From the NCBI RefSeq assembly GCF_001866665.1, contig NZ_MLYO01000082.1, forward strand, positions 1 to 64,000: a stretch of DNA of 64,000 bases, given 5' to 3'. The position numbers were made by a program, and so were the translations under genes. Source of the DNA: Streptomyces monashensis. Lineage in GTDB: Bacteria; Actinomycetota; Actinomycetes; Streptomycetales; Streptomycetaceae. This document shows positions 1 to 8,930 of this stretch, piece after piece. The notes under the pieces are model-generated. The model did not search any database. It saw nothing but the letters and a program-made list of their open reading frames with translations, and was not told where the DNA came from. How positions within the stretch are numbered: position 1 is the first letter of the stretch; the number at the start of each line of letters is the position of its first letter.

Positions 1-426
1 CTTCTTAGGCACGTGAGATGTCTCTCTTTTGTGGACTCTCATCGCGGGTACGGACCGAATCGCTACGACGCCACCGCGGACACCGCAGGGCCCATCCCGC
101 TCACCCGGTTGGTGAGCGGGTCGTGGCCGCCGCCCAGCGCGACGATCTTCCGCTGCCGTTCCTCTCGACCACCGCGGCGGCACCCGTACACCAGCACCAA
201 CAGCGGGAGGCACTCCACCGCGCGGGCCGCCGGTCTGGGTGACGGGCAGCTCAGGGCGGTTCCGGGCGTCACCGGTGACCTGTGGATCGCGGGCGGGGGC
301 GCCAACACGTCTTCGTCCATGGCACCGCTTACATGGGCAGCGAACGGAGACCTGTGACGCTCCCACGACCGCGCCGGCCGGCACCCTTTCGGCATCCCCC
401 ACGTTCGGGTCCTGAAGCGGAACCAT
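1..426. other. Region with no intact gene; GH74-like relic
   Basis: I see no complete gene here. One plus-strand frame, about 183-310, translates to a stretch containing YTSTNSG, then GLGDGQLRAVPGVTGDLWIAGG. That resembles the end of a GH74 xyloglucanase beta-propeller blade, where a 'YxSTDGG' turn is followed by 'FRAVPGxxGDxWLAGG'. The frame has no plausible start or signal peptide, and the similarity stops abruptly after AGGG. I read it as a decayed fragment. The remaining sequence shows nothing I can support. Confidence 0.4.
183..310 (+). pseudogene. Fragment resembling a GH74 xyloglucanase blade
   Basis: About 40 codons keep the repeat signature seen near the C-terminus of GH74 enzymes (RAVPG..GDLWIAGG). 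GH74 enzymes cut xyloglucan backbones, which fits the fucosidases next door because fucose caps xyloglucan side chains. Neither catalytic Asp region is present, and flanking codons in this frame look random. The family call rests on one motif and is tentative. Confidence 0.35.
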
Positions 427-1152
427 TCACGGGTAGTACGGGGTGTACGTGATCGAGGAGGCTTTCAGGTACCTCGCGCCGTCTGCTGTGGCCCACGTCG
501 AGTCGTTGGGGTTGCCCGGCCAGTCGCCGCCGACGGCGGTGTTGACGATGAAGTGCATCCCGACACCCGGGGCAGTGGTGTACCACTTGGTGCCGGTGAC
601 GGTGCCGTCCACGGCGAAGTCGATGTGATCGGGCCACCAGGTGAATGAGTACGTGTGGGAGGTGTTGGTCCAGCCCGCAGAATTCGTCTTCGAGAACTGG
701 GTTTGGGTGTTGTTGGGGTCGTGGAAGGTCTGGTAAACGGTGTTCGGGTTCTGACCGACGATTTCGGCGGCGTCGAACTCGGGCAGCCACGGATTCAGGT
801 ACGCGGCCCATACCGCGGGCAGGAGGCCCTGGCCATTGGGCATGTTCGCGGTGAAGCTGTAAGTGCCGTAGCCGTAGAGTGCCTTGGACTCCACGCGGCC
901 CGAGTAGTACGTGCTGCCCGACTTGTAGGTCTTGATGACGAGGGTGCTCCCCTCGTACCAGACGCAGTTGGGAGTGTAGGTCTCCAGCTCGTTGTTGGCG
1001 GTCCACCGTCCGTTGACGGCGTTCCACGAGTTGATGGTCTGGGGAGTTCCCCAGGACGCCGCGTGGGCTTGCGGTTGTCCCAGGAGCAGCAGTGACAGCG
1101 CGGCCGAGGCGGCAACTATCAGGCGTCCCGGACTGAGAAGTGCGGTTGGCAT
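427..1152 (-). CDS. Secreted GH16 endo-beta-glucanase
   Basis: A 241-residue secreted glycoside hydrolase of family 16 (beta-jelly-roll). A Sec signal peptide covers roughly residues 1-31 and ends AHA. The GH16 catalytic signature E-x-D-x-x-E is visible as EFDAAE at about residues 125-130, with the first Glu the expected nucleophile and the last the acid/base. The C-terminal VGGDWPGNPN segment is also typical of bacterial GH16. The family cleaves beta-1,3 or mixed beta-1,3/1,4-glucans; the exact substrate cannot be read from sequence. There is no carbohydrate-binding module. I chose the ATG at 1152 because GGAG lies 8 bases upstream; a GTG at 1200 would extend the N-terminus but its purine-rich stretch abuts the codon. 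A near-match to the ACAT-N3-ATGT motif lies just upstream (1174-1184). Confidence 0.85.
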   Translation of the reverse strand: MPTALLSPGRLIVAASAALSLLLLGQPQAHAASWGTPQTINSWNAVNGRWTANNELETYTPNCVWYEGSTLVIKTYKSGSTYYSGRVESKALYGYGTYSFTANMPNGQGLLPAVWAAYLNPWLPEFDAAEIVGQNPNTVYQTFHDPNNTQTQFSKTNSAGWTNTSHTYSFTWWPDHIDFAVDGTVTGTKWYTTAPGVGMHFIVNTAVGGDWPGNPNDSTWATADGARYLKASSITYTPYYP

Positions 1153-1445
1153 CGCGGCTCCATCGCTCGGATGACATGGGCTGTGGGAGCTGTCCCGCAC
1201 TCCCTCTATCGCCGGACTCTAGGAGTCCGTTCAATCTTTGACAAGACGCGCGGCATGGATCGCTTCGTGGTTTCTGGAGTTGAAGACGCGTAGGGATCCG
1301 TCAGGTGCCGCGTCCCGGCTTGACCACACCTGGATGCAGGCCCGTATCCAGCATCGCTTTGGCGTCTTCCCTCGACCAACTGCCCGGGAAGTGCGTTGCC
1401 TTCGGCGTATGAGCGCGCGGGGTGCACGTCTCTCTCGATCCCCTG

Positions 1446-3389
1446 TCAGGAGGGGATGATCTGCCACTGCTGCCGGGGGATGGCGGAGTAGGTCCATTGG
1501 TTGACGGCGGCTCCGTCGGCGGTGGAGCCGCTGTCGACGTTGAGGGACAGCCCGCTGAGCCGGTTGGTGAGGAGGTGGTAGCCGCCGCCGGTGGGGGTGA
1601 TGGCCCAGTGCTGCTGGGGTGCGTCGGTGTCGACCCAGATGTCGGAGCCCGCACCGTCCATGCGGGAGAGTCCGCCGATTTCCATGAGCTTGCCGCTGTT
1701 GACGTTGCGGATCTTGTAGTAGCCGCTGTCGGCCAGGGCGATGGTCCACTTCTGGCTGGCCTGGTTCCGCCAGGACGACTGCAGGATGGGGGTGTTGTCG
1801 GCGGTGCCGCCACCCGAGACGTCGGCGACCTTGCCGCTGTGGTGGGCGACGAGGCGGTACATGGTGCCGTCGCCGGGGAAGAGGGTGGAGACCAGGGCGG
1901 GTGTCGCGGTGCGACCGCCGATGCGCAGGTTGCCGATGTTGGCGTAGCCGCCGGTGCCGGCGGTGACCTGGACGCGGACGAAAGCGGCGTTGCGGGCCGG
2001 CCATTCGACGACTTTGGTGGTGTGGTCGCCGGCCCAGCGGGCGGTGGCGACCTGGGTGAAGGTGATGCCGTCGGTGCTGGTGGAGATGGTGCAGGCGGTG
2101 ATGTCGCCGTCGGTGGTGTTGGTGCGGTTCCACTGCTTGGGCAGGTACTCGAGGGTCGAGATGTTGCTCCAGACGCCGCCGAGGTCGATGGTGATGGTCT
2201 GGGGCAGCGGGAGGCTCCAGGTGGACCAGCAGGTCTCGAAGTTCCGGTCACTGAGGCCGTCGATGGCGTTCAGGGGGCCTTCGCCGGTGTGGTATGCGGT
2301 GGCGTAGGCGGCCACGGGGGTGATCGGGTGTTCGGCGCGGAGCATCTGGGTGGGCAGGGGCGGCCGGGAGGTGTGGGGGCCGCTCCAGGCGGCGCCGACC
2401 TCGGAGAGCCGGTTGACGATGTTGGTGTCCAGCACGCCGTTGCGATTGGGCGGGCAGTTGAGGATGAACGAGGTGTACTTGGGCTCCAGGTCCGCCAGGT
2501 GGGAGAGGATCGAGTCCCTGCTCATCGGATCGGTCGTGGGCGTCGTCGGATGCCAGAACCACCCGTTGCTGATCGTCTGGCCCTGCAGCGAGGCGTAGGT
2601 GTTGCCTGCCGGTGAGGTGATGCCGAGTGGTTCCTCGAAGTAGATCGCGTCGCCGAGGAAGGGCACCGACAGCCCGCCGTGGTCGATCATGACGATGTCG
2701 GGCTGCAGCGACTTCACATGTTCCCTGATGCGCTGGTAGGGCACGGCCTGCTGGCCCATCTGCCAGGCGTAGCCGTCGGTGACGAACATGTCGATGGTGC
2801 CGTAGTTGGTGAGCAGTTCGGTGATCTGGTTGAGGATGTAGGTGATGTCGCCGGGCTGGACGGCCTGGCCGGAGGCGACGTTGTGGCGGGTGTCGTAGGC
2901 CTGCACGCTGTAGGTGCGGTCCCAGATCGAGAAGTACAGGCCGACCTTGAGGCCCCGGGACCGGAAAGCGGTCACGTACTGCGCGACGATGTCGTGCTTG
3001 TAGGAGCTGTGGGCGACGTTGTAGTTGTTGTGGGCGCTGGGCCACAGGCAGAAGCCGTCGTGGTGCTTGGTGGTCAGGACGCCGTAGCTCATCTTCGCCG
3101 CCGCGGCGGCCGCCGCCCACTGGGCACAGTCGACCGCCGTGGGCGCGAACTGAGCGGGGTTCTGGCGCGGGGAGGCCCACTCCTGGTTGGTGAACGTGCC
3201 CATGTTGAAGTGGTTGAACATGCCGAACCGCATGTTCACCAGGTTGCTGAGATTGGTCTGGAGGTCCGCGGCGGCTGCCTGGGGGAGCAGGCGGGAGAAG
3301 CCGGGAACCACGGGGAGCGCGCTCGCGGTCACAGCGGCGCCCGCCGCGCCCAGCAGGGTACGGCGGGACAGTCTTCTTCCTGACGGCAT
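1446..3389 (-). CDS. Secreted GH29 alpha-L-fucosidase with F5/8C and ricin lectin domains
   Basis: A 647-residue exported protein that should remove terminal L-fucose from glycans. A twin-arginine signal (SRRTLLG, residues 8-14) leads a cleavable segment of about 41 residues. The GH29 barrel spans about 45-345: FGMFNHF, then TTKHHDGFCLWPS (substrate pocket histidines), and TIDMFVTDGYAW, where the Asp is the likely nucleophile. A discoidin (F5/8 type C) domain follows at about 350-495 and a three-repeat ricin-type lectin at about 505-647 with QSSW..QKW and QWQIIPS repeats. The ATG is preceded by GGGAG at good spacing. It lies upstream of the GH16 gene on the same strand. It is only distantly similar to the other GH29 proteins in the window. 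Confidence 0.88.
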   Translation of the reverse strand: MPSGRRLSRRTLLGAAGAAVTASALPVVPGFSRLLPQAAAADLQTNLSNLVNMRFGMFNHFNMGTFTNQEWASPRQNPAQFAPTAVDCAQWAAAAAAAKMSYGVLTTKHHDGFCLWPSAHNNYNVAHSSYKHDIVAQYVTAFRSRGLKVGLYFSIWDRTYSVQAYDTRHNVASGQAVQPGDITYILNQITELLTNYGTIDMFVTDGYAWQMGQQAVPYQRIREHVKSLQPDIVMIDHGGLSVPFLGDAIYFEEPLGITSPAGNTYASLQGQTISNGWFWHPTTPTTDPMSRDSILSHLADLEPKYTSFILNCPPNRNGVLDTNIVNRLSEVGAAWSGPHTSRPPLPTQMLRAEHPITPVAAYATAYHTGEGPLNAIDGLSDRNFETCWSTWSLPLPQTITIDLGGVWSNISTLEYLPKQWNRTNTTDGDITACTISTSTDGITFTQVATARWAGDHTTKVVEWPARNAAFVRVQVTAGTGGYANIGNLRIGGRTATPALVSTLFPGDGTMYRLVAHHSGKVADVSGGGTADNTPILQSSWRNQASQKWTIALADSGYYKIRNVNSGKLMEIGGLSRMDGAGSDIWVDTDAPQQHWAITPTGGGYHLLTNRLSGLSLNVDSGSTADGAAVNQWTYSAIPRQQWQIIPS

Positions 3390-3562
3390 GGGTGTACTCC
3401 CGGATTCGGGTGGCTCTGATGTGTCGGGGGTGACGTGGTTGGGGCGCGCGGCGCATACGGCTACGAAGGCGTCACCCGCGCCGTCGTCTCCGGCAACAAC
3501 ACCTCGGTCACCGCCGGCGGGCAGATCGCTCGCCGTATCGGCTTGTCATGCCGGCGCGAGAG

Positions 3563-5794
3563 TCACAGCGCCGTGAAGGTCCACAGCAGGTTGGTGCTGC
3601 TCCCGTAGGCCCACTGGTTGGTGGCGGAGCCCGAGGCCACGTCGCCACCGCCGTCGAGAACCAGGCCGGTGGTGCGGTTGGCGATCGTGTGGCGGCCGTC
3701 GCCTCGGTGGGTGATCGTCCACTGCTGGTTCCCGCCGCCGTTCCATGGCGCCTGCCTGGCGGCTGAACCGTTGCCGGTGGCCCCCCAGCCGTCGGCGACC
3801 ATGCCGTTGGTGCGGTTGACCAGCTTGTAGTAGCCGCCGCCTACCTCGACCGCCTGCCACTGGAGGTTGGGACTGCCGTCCCAGGACCACTGCTTGAGGT
3901 TGGACCCGGAGGCCACCGTGCCGCCGCTGTCCAGGGCGAGGCCGTCGGTGACGTTGGCGATCCGGAAGTATGCCGACGGATCGAGCTGGACCTTCAGCGA
4001 GGTGACCTGGTCGTTGTTGCCCGTGGCCCTCAGGTCGGGGTTGTCGGCGGTGAACGTCCATGAGGTGCCGGAGAAGTTGTCTCCCGAGTAGCCGATCACC
4101 TGGAATCCGGAAGCCAGGCGCAGGGACGAGAGGTTGAGTGGGCCGAGCCCGGCAAGCGTCAGCTGGTCCGCGGTGTAGTCGCCGACAGGGAGCACGGCGG
4201 TCGTGCCCGAGTAGCTGACGTCCCCGAAGAGCACGGCGCCGGTGAGGGGCCGCAGGCTGGGGATCTGCCCGGAGAAGGAGAGCTTCAGAACGTACGCGTT
4301 GGCGCTGAACGGCGCTGACGACGGCAGGGTCACCTTCAGTCCGGAGGTGTCCTGCGTGGGCGTGGCGAGACTGATGTACGTGCCGGCCGTCGAGTCCAGC
4401 AGCTTGACCGACGTCAGCGAGGAGAGGCCGATCCGGTCGGAGCTGAGAGTCTTGATCGTCAGCGAACTGCCGGGCCAGCCGAGGACGGTGGCGTACAGGA
4501 CCGTGCTGGTCTTGTCCCGGGTGAAGCGTATGTCCTGCGCGGTGCCGGCCGTCGGGGTGGTGAAGGAGCCGCCGCCCATTTTCGTCGGGCCTTCGCCGTA
4601 CGCCGTCCAGGGCCGGGTCGAGTAGACCGACTCGCCGAAGCGTTTCAGGTAGTCGCCGATGCCGAGCAGGACGTCCTTCTGTGCCTGCGGGATCGTGCCG
4701 TCGGCCATCGGCGCGATGTTCAGCAGCATGGTGCCGTTCTTGCTCACCCGGTCGATGAGCGAATGCAGCATCTGCTGGGTGCTGTAGTAGCCGATGCCCT
4801 GGGTGTAGCACCAGCTGGAGCTGGAGATGCTGTCGTCGGTGAGCCAGTAGGGGGTGGTCAGGTCGGCCGGGCCGCCGCGCTCGTAGTCGAAGACCTCGCC
4901 CTTGTTGTCGAGCCCGTCCTTGAAGGTGGCGACGACCTCGCGGCCCCAGGCGTCGGCCTGGTTGTAGTAGTACGACAGGAAGTTCAGGCGCTGCGTCTCG
5001 TCGACCGCGTCCAGTCTGAAGTCCTGCCACAGGATGTCCGGTTGGGCGGAGTCGATAACCTCCTTCAGCTTGTCGTACCAGAGCTGGTTCTCCTGCGCCC
5101 TGCTCAACTGCCCGTAGAGCTTCTGCAGGCTCGGGTCCGACTGCGCGGGGACGTGGTCGTAGTAGCCGTTGAAGTTGTACGCGTGGTGCATGGCGACCAG
5201 CAGCTTGAGACCCTTGGCCCGGATCGCTGTGGTGAACAGTTGCAGGAGGTCGAGCTTCGGGCCCTTGGCGACCGAGTTCCACTCGTTGACCTGGCTGTTC
5301 CACATGGAGAAGCCGTCGTGGTGTTCGGCGACCGGTCCGGCGAATCTCGCGCCCGCGGCGACGAACAACTGCGCCCACGCGTCGGGGTCGAAGTTCCCGC
5401 CCGCCGACGTCGGCTTCGGTGCGAACTGCACGGTGTTCCCGGCCAGGTCCTTCGCCCCGTTGATGAAGTTGTGGTAAGGCCACACGGACGGGTCGCCGTA
5501 GGTCGCGATGTGGTGCTGGTTGGCCGCGCTGCCGGCTATGTACATGTTGCGCGGGTACCACTCGCTGTCGTAGGCGGGAACGCTGAAGACGCCCCAGTGG
5601 AAGTAGATGCCGAACTTGGCGTCCTGGAACCACTCGGGTGCGGGCGGGTGTTGGTCGACCGAGGGCCACGCCGGTGTGTAGGTGCTCGGTGCAGCCCGTG
5701 CGACGCCCGCTCCGAGGCCGCCGCCGGCGACGGATGCCGCCGCTACACATGTGGCGGCGGAGAGGAACTGGCGTCTGTTGAAAGAGCTCGGCAT
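3563..5794 (-). CDS. Secreted GH29 alpha-L-fucosidase with crystallin-like and ricin lectin domains
   Basis: A 743-residue exported fucosidase. The Tat motif NRRQFL sits at residues 6-11, and I start at the ATG at 5794 because the GTG 24 codons upstream would bury the Tat signal. The GH29 barrel shows FGIYFHWGVFSVPAYDSEWY, AEHHDGFSMWNS and PDILWQDFRLD; the Asp in WQD is the probable nucleophile. A beta-sandwich follows. About residues 505-590 (GDVSYSGTTAVLPVGDY... GYSGDNFSGTSW) look like a beta/gamma-crystallin fold. A ricin-type lectin ends the protein, with QWSWDGSPNLQWQ repeats. The protein at 41657-43639 is a close paralogue that lacks the crystallin-like insert. The gene faces away from the fucose operon, and candidate operators lie between them. 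Confidence 0.88.
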   Translation of the reverse strand: MPSSFNRRQFLSAATCVAAASVAGGGLGAGVARAAPSTYTPAWPSVDQHPPAPEWFQDAKFGIYFHWGVFSVPAYDSEWYPRNMYIAGSAANQHHIATYGDPSVWPYHNFINGAKDLAGNTVQFAPKPTSAGGNFDPDAWAQLFVAAGARFAGPVAEHHDGFSMWNSQVNEWNSVAKGPKLDLLQLFTTAIRAKGLKLLVAMHHAYNFNGYYDHVPAQSDPSLQKLYGQLSRAQENQLWYDKLKEVIDSAQPDILWQDFRLDAVDETQRLNFLSYYYNQADAWGREVVATFKDGLDNKGEVFDYERGGPADLTTPYWLTDDSISSSSWCYTQGIGYYSTQQMLHSLIDRVSKNGTMLLNIAPMADGTIPQAQKDVLLGIGDYLKRFGESVYSTRPWTAYGEGPTKMGGGSFTTPTAGTAQDIRFTRDKTSTVLYATVLGWPGSSLTIKTLSSDRIGLSSLTSVKLLDSTAGTYISLATPTQDTSGLKVTLPSSAPFSANAYVLKLSFSGQIPSLRPLTGAVLFGDVSYSGTTAVLPVGDYTADQLTLAGLGPLNLSSLRLASGFQVIGYSGDNFSGTSWTFTADNPDLRATGNNDQVTSLKVQLDPSAYFRIANVTDGLALDSGGTVASGSNLKQWSWDGSPNLQWQAVEVGGGYYKLVNRTNGMVADGWGATGNGSAARQAPWNGGGNQQWTITHRGDGRHTIANRTTGLVLDGGGDVASGSATNQWAYGSSTNLLWTFTAL

Positions 5795-5973
5795 GAGGAC
5801 ATCCCGGAAATGAGGGACAGGGGGACACGCGGCGCCCACGGGTCTGGAGCACCGGAGGTTACGCACGAAGTTCGACCATGCGACGCACTGATGTCAACGG
5901 GCGTGCAGGGATGAAAGTGCCTCATCGGCTCGCGTTTATGTGACATATGAGCGCTATCACCCCATTTTTGATC

Positions 5974-5994
5974 GTCAAACATGGAATGTTTGAC
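5974..5994. promoter_or_regulatory. Candidate operator, perfect 9-bp inverted repeat
   Basis: Arms GTCAAACAT and ATGTTTGAC are perfect inverted repeats around a 3-base GGA spacer. The inner core ACAT-GGA-ATGT (5979-5989) matches five or six other sites in this window, all before fucosidase, galactosidase or fucose-transport genes. The likely binder is the FadR/GntR protein at 17302-18009, by inference only. Confidence 0.55.
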
Positions 5995-6070
5995 GGTCGC
6001 GCGATAGAGGAGCCGTCGCGCAGGAAGCCGCAGGTGAGCCGTCGGAGTATCACGAACACTCGTCATTGAT

Positions 6071-6087
6071 GGGATTGATTCAATCCC
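6071..6087. promoter_or_regulatory. Candidate operator, 8-bp inverted repeat
   Basis: GGGATTGA and TCAATCCC are perfect arms around a single T. It lies 172 bases before the ABC transporter start. It differs in sequence from the ACAT-N3-ATGT group, so a second regulator may act here. Confidence 0.35.
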
Positions 6088-6174
6088 CGGGCGCCGCTGT
6101 GGGCCCCAAACCCCTCTCGTTTCCGACGTTTTCTCCCGGCACCTAGACAGCCCCCTCGGTCGCCGCCTATACAT

Positions 6175-6185
6175 ACATCCCATGT
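6175..6185. promoter_or_regulatory. Candidate operator ACATCCCATGT
   Basis: Read on the minus strand this is GACATGGGATGTAT, identical over 14 bases to the site at 38963-38976 before GH27. It sits 73 bases before the start of the sugar-binding lipoprotein gene, a typical place for an operator overlapping or following a promoter. Confidence 0.5.
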
Positions 6186-6258
6186 CTTCGATGCGGCGGT
6201 ACGCAGCTGTCGCCCAGCACACCAACTCCCGCTCCGGGACCAGCGCGAGGAAGTACCG

Positions 6259-7317
6259 ATGAGACTCAGAACTGCTCTCTGCTCCACTGCCTCAGCCCTG
6301 TCCGCCCTGGCGCTGCTCAGCGCCTGCAGCGGCTCGGGCACCGCTTCGTCGAGCAGTTCCCCGCTGGTCGGCGTCGACTATCCCCGCTCCGACACCGACT
6401 TCTGGAACTCGTACATCAAGTACACGCCCAGGTACGCCGGACAGCTGAGTCTGTCGCTGAAGACGACGAACTCGCAGAACGACGTCGCCAAGCTGACCGC
6501 CAACGCGCAGACGTTCATCAGCCAGGGTGTGAAGGGCATCGCGATGGCGCCCCAGGACACCGCCGCGATCGCGCCGACACTGGCGCAGCTGGAGGCGAAG
6601 AAGATCCCCGTCGTCACCATCGACACTCGCCCTGACAGCGGCAAGGTGTTCATGGTGGTGCGGGCCGACAACCGCGCCTACGGCGAGAAGGCCTGTCGGT
6701 TCCTCGGCACGAAGCTGAACGGCAAGGGCAAGGTCGTCATGCTGGAGGGCGGCCTCGACTCGATCAACGGCCGTGACCGCACCGAGGCGTTCAACGACTG
6801 CATGAAGAAGAACTATCCCGGCATCAAGGTGCTCGGTGAGGCCACCAACTGGGACGGCGCGGTCGCCGCGCAGAAGCTCCAGACCGACCTGACGGCCAAC
6901 CCGGACATCAAGGGCGTCTACATGGAGTCCAGCTTCGCCCTGTCCGGCACGCTCCAGGTGCTCAAGCAGAAGGGCCTGCTGGTCGGCCCGAAGGACGAGA
7001 AGCACGTCTTCATCGTGTCCAACGACGGCATCCCCGAGGAGCTCAAGGACATCGCGGCCGGCAACATCGACGCCACCGTCTCCCAGCCGGCGGACCTGTA
7101 CGCCAAGTACGCTCTGTACTACCTGAAGGCGGCGATCGACGGGAAGACGTTCAAGCCCGGCAAGACCGACCACAACAGCACCGTCATCCAGGTCCGCCCC
7201 GGTCTGCTTGAGGACCAGCTCTCCGCGCCCCTGGTCACCGTCGACGGCGGCACCTACGGCGGCGTGTCCAGCGTCAGGAGCAACGACACCTCCCTGTGGG
7301 GCAACAGCCTCGGCTGA
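6259..7317 (+). CDS. Sugar-binding lipoprotein of a ribose-type (CUT2) ABC importer
   Basis: A 352-residue extracellular solute-binding protein of the RbsB/XylF type (periplasmic-binding fold 1). The lipobox LLSAC ends the signal peptide near residue 23, so the mature protein is anchored to the outer face of the membrane. The two-lobe fold is indicated by early GVDYPRSDTDFW, by GIAMAPQDTAAIAPTL and IPVVTIDTRPDSG, and by the YMESS/VSNDGIPEEL segments. It is the first gene of the operon, and ATPase and permease follow directly. The context (fuconate dehydratase, FucU, fuconolactonase) suggests L-fucose or a similar 6-deoxyhexose as ligand; the sequence alone does not fix this. Confidence 0.88.
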   Translation: MRLRTALCSTASALSALALLSACSGSGTASSSSSPLVGVDYPRSDTDFWNSYIKYTPRYAGQLSLSLKTTNSQNDVAKLTANAQTFISQGVKGIAMAPQDTAAIAPTLAQLEAKKIPVVTIDTRPDSGKVFMVVRADNRAYGEKACRFLGTKLNGKGKVVMLEGGLDSINGRDRTEAFNDCMKKNYPGIKVLGEATNWDGAVAAQKLQTDLTANPDIKGVYMESSFALSGTLQVLKQKGLLVGPKDEKHVFIVSNDGIPEELKDIAAGNIDATVSQPADLYAKYALYYLKAAIDGKTFKPGKTDHNSTVIQVRPGLLEDQLSAPLVTVDGGTYGGVSSVRSNDTSLWGNSLG

Positions 7318-7364
7318 CCCGCCGTGTCAGGCACCCAACGGCTCACGAGTACAAGGCGGTTGTG

Positions 7365-8930
7365 ATGAGTGACGGGGAGCGAGCAGTCAGCCCCGCGCCC
7401 GCCCCGGCGGACGACGGAGGGTCCCAGGCGGGCCCGCCTGTCGTCGAGGCGACGGGCATAGTCAAACGATTCGGTCCGACGGTGGCCCTCAACGGCGCCC
7501 GGATCACCATCAGGCCCGGCGAGACCCACGCGCTCGTCGGCCGCAACGGGGCAGGCAAGTCGACGCTCGTGTCGGTCCTCACCGGCCTGCAGGCCCCCGA
7601 CGAGGGAACGGTCACCTTCGGCGGCAGTCCCGCACCCCGACTCGCGGACCGCGACGCCTGGCGAGAGCGCGTGGCCTGCGTCTACCAGAAGTCGACGATC
7701 ATCCCCACCCTGACCGTCGCCGAGAACCTCTTCCTGAACCGGCACGACCACGGTCGCAGCCGGCTCATCAGCTGGCAGGGTGTGCGCCGGCGGGCGCAGG
7801 AGCTGCTGTCGACGTGGTCGGTGGACGTCGACCCGCAGACCTCGGCCGGCGATCTGAGCGTGGAGCAGCGGCAGTTCGTGGAGATCGCCCGGGCGCTGTC
7901 CTTCGGAGCCCGGTTCATCATCCTCGACGAGCCGACCGCCCAGCTCGACGGTGCGGCCATCAGCCGGCTCTTCGACCGCATCCGCGACCTGCAGCGCCAG
8001 GGTGTGACCTTCCTGTTCATCAGCCACCATCTCCAGGAGGTCTACGACATCTGCGACATGGTGACAGTGTTCCGCGACGCCCGGCACATCGTGACCGCGC
8101 CGGTCGTGGAGCTGCCCCGCCCCGAGCTGGTCGCCGCGATGACCGGCGAGGCGGCGGCCGACCGGCTGCAGGTGCGGTCGAGCACCCTCGACCGCACCGC
8201 CACGCCCGCGCTGTCCGTCCAGTCGCTGGGCAGTGACGGTGCTTACGATGAGGTCACCTTCCAGGTCGGCGCAGGGGAGATCGTCGGACTCGCGGGCGCC
8301 GCCGGCAGCGGTCGCACCGAGGTCGCCGAGACGGTCGTAGGTCTGCGGGCGGCCCAGGCGGGCGAGGTGGAGATCGCCGGGCGGCGGACCCGGCCGGGCA
8401 GCGTGCCCGCCGCGCTCGCCGCGGGCGCCGGGTTCGTCCCGCAGGACCGGCACCACCAAGGGTTCGTGCCCGGCATGTCGATCGCGGACAACGCCACGCT
8501 GTCCGTTCCTCACAGGCTCGGCAGGAACGGCCTCCTCAGCCGTGACCGGCGGGACCGGCTCGCCGACAACATGATCGAGAAGCTGGCGATCAAGACGCCG
8601 GGACCCGAGCTGCCCGTCTCCGCGCTCTCGGGCGGCAACCAGCAGAAGGTCGTCATGGCCCGCGCCCTGGCGGACGACCCGCGCCTGCTGGTGCTGATCA
8701 ACCCGACCGCGGGCGTGGACGTGCGCTCCAAGGAGTTCCTGCTCGGCAAGGTCGAGGAGACCGCCGAGTCCGGCACCGGAGTACTCATCGCCTCCGACGA
8801 ACTCGACGACCTGCGCATGTGCGACCGGGTCCTGGTGATGTTCCAGGGCCGGGTGACCTCGGAGATGTCCCGCGGCTGGCACGACCACGAACTCGTGGCC
8901 GCGATGGAGGGAGTGGACCTGAATGCCTGA
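7365..8930 (+). CDS. Sugar ABC importer ATPase, two fused nucleotide-binding domains
   Basis: A 521-residue RbsA/XylG-type ATPase that powers import through the permease at 8923. The first half has a full Walker A (GRNGAGKST), a signature region LSVEQRQ and Walker B FIILDEPTAQLD followed by the switch His (ISHH). The second half, as usual in this family, has a degenerate P-loop (GAAGSGRTE) but a good signature LSGGNQQKV and Walker B-like LLVLINPTAGVD. I start at the ATG at 7365: AGGCGG precedes it by five bases, and the residues further upstream are not conserved-looking. The stop overlaps the permease start by 8 bases, so the two are translationally coupled. Confidence 0.9.
   Translation: MSDGERAVSPAPAPADDGGSQAGPPVVEATGIVKRFGPTVALNGARITIRPGETHALVGRNGAGKSTLVSVLTGLQAPDEGTVTFGGSPAPRLADRDAWRERVACVYQKSTIIPTLTVAENLFLNRHDHGRSRLISWQGVRRRAQELLSTWSVDVDPQTSAGDLSVEQRQFVEIARALSFGARFIILDEPTAQLDGAAISRLFDRIRDLQRQGVTFLFISHHLQEVYDICDMVTVFRDARHIVTAPVVELPRPELVAAMTGEAAADRLQVRSSTLDRTATPALSVQSLGSDGAYDEVTFQVGAGEIVGLAGAAGSGRTEVAETVVGLRAAQAGEVEIAGRRTRPGSVPAALAAGAGFVPQDRHHQGFVPGMSIADNATLSVPHRLGRNGLLSRDRRDRLADNMIEKLAIKTPGPELPVSALSGGNQQKVVMARALADDPRLLVLINPTAGVDVRSKEFLLGKVEETAESGTGVLIASDELDDLRMCDRVLVMFQGRVTSEMSRGWHDHELVAAMEGVDLNA

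Larger units (their letters stand above)
5795..6258. promoter_or_regulatory. Divergent control region between fucosidase and fucose operon
   Basis: This 464-base spacer carries no gene I can support. It holds several palindromes, listed separately: 5974-5994, 6071-6087 and 6175-6185. The stretch 5930-6000 is clearly richer in A/T than the coding sequence. A further small palindrome, TATGT-G-ACATA, is at 5937-5947, and its TATGTGACAT decamer recurs before the GH27 gene at 39035-39044. The layout suits one regulator serving both the secreted fucosidase and the uptake/catabolic operon. Confidence 0.6.

Noticed and set aside
1422..2615. A 397-codon plus-strand open frame
   Set aside because: It is antisense to the GH29 gene at 1446-3389 and has no family features.
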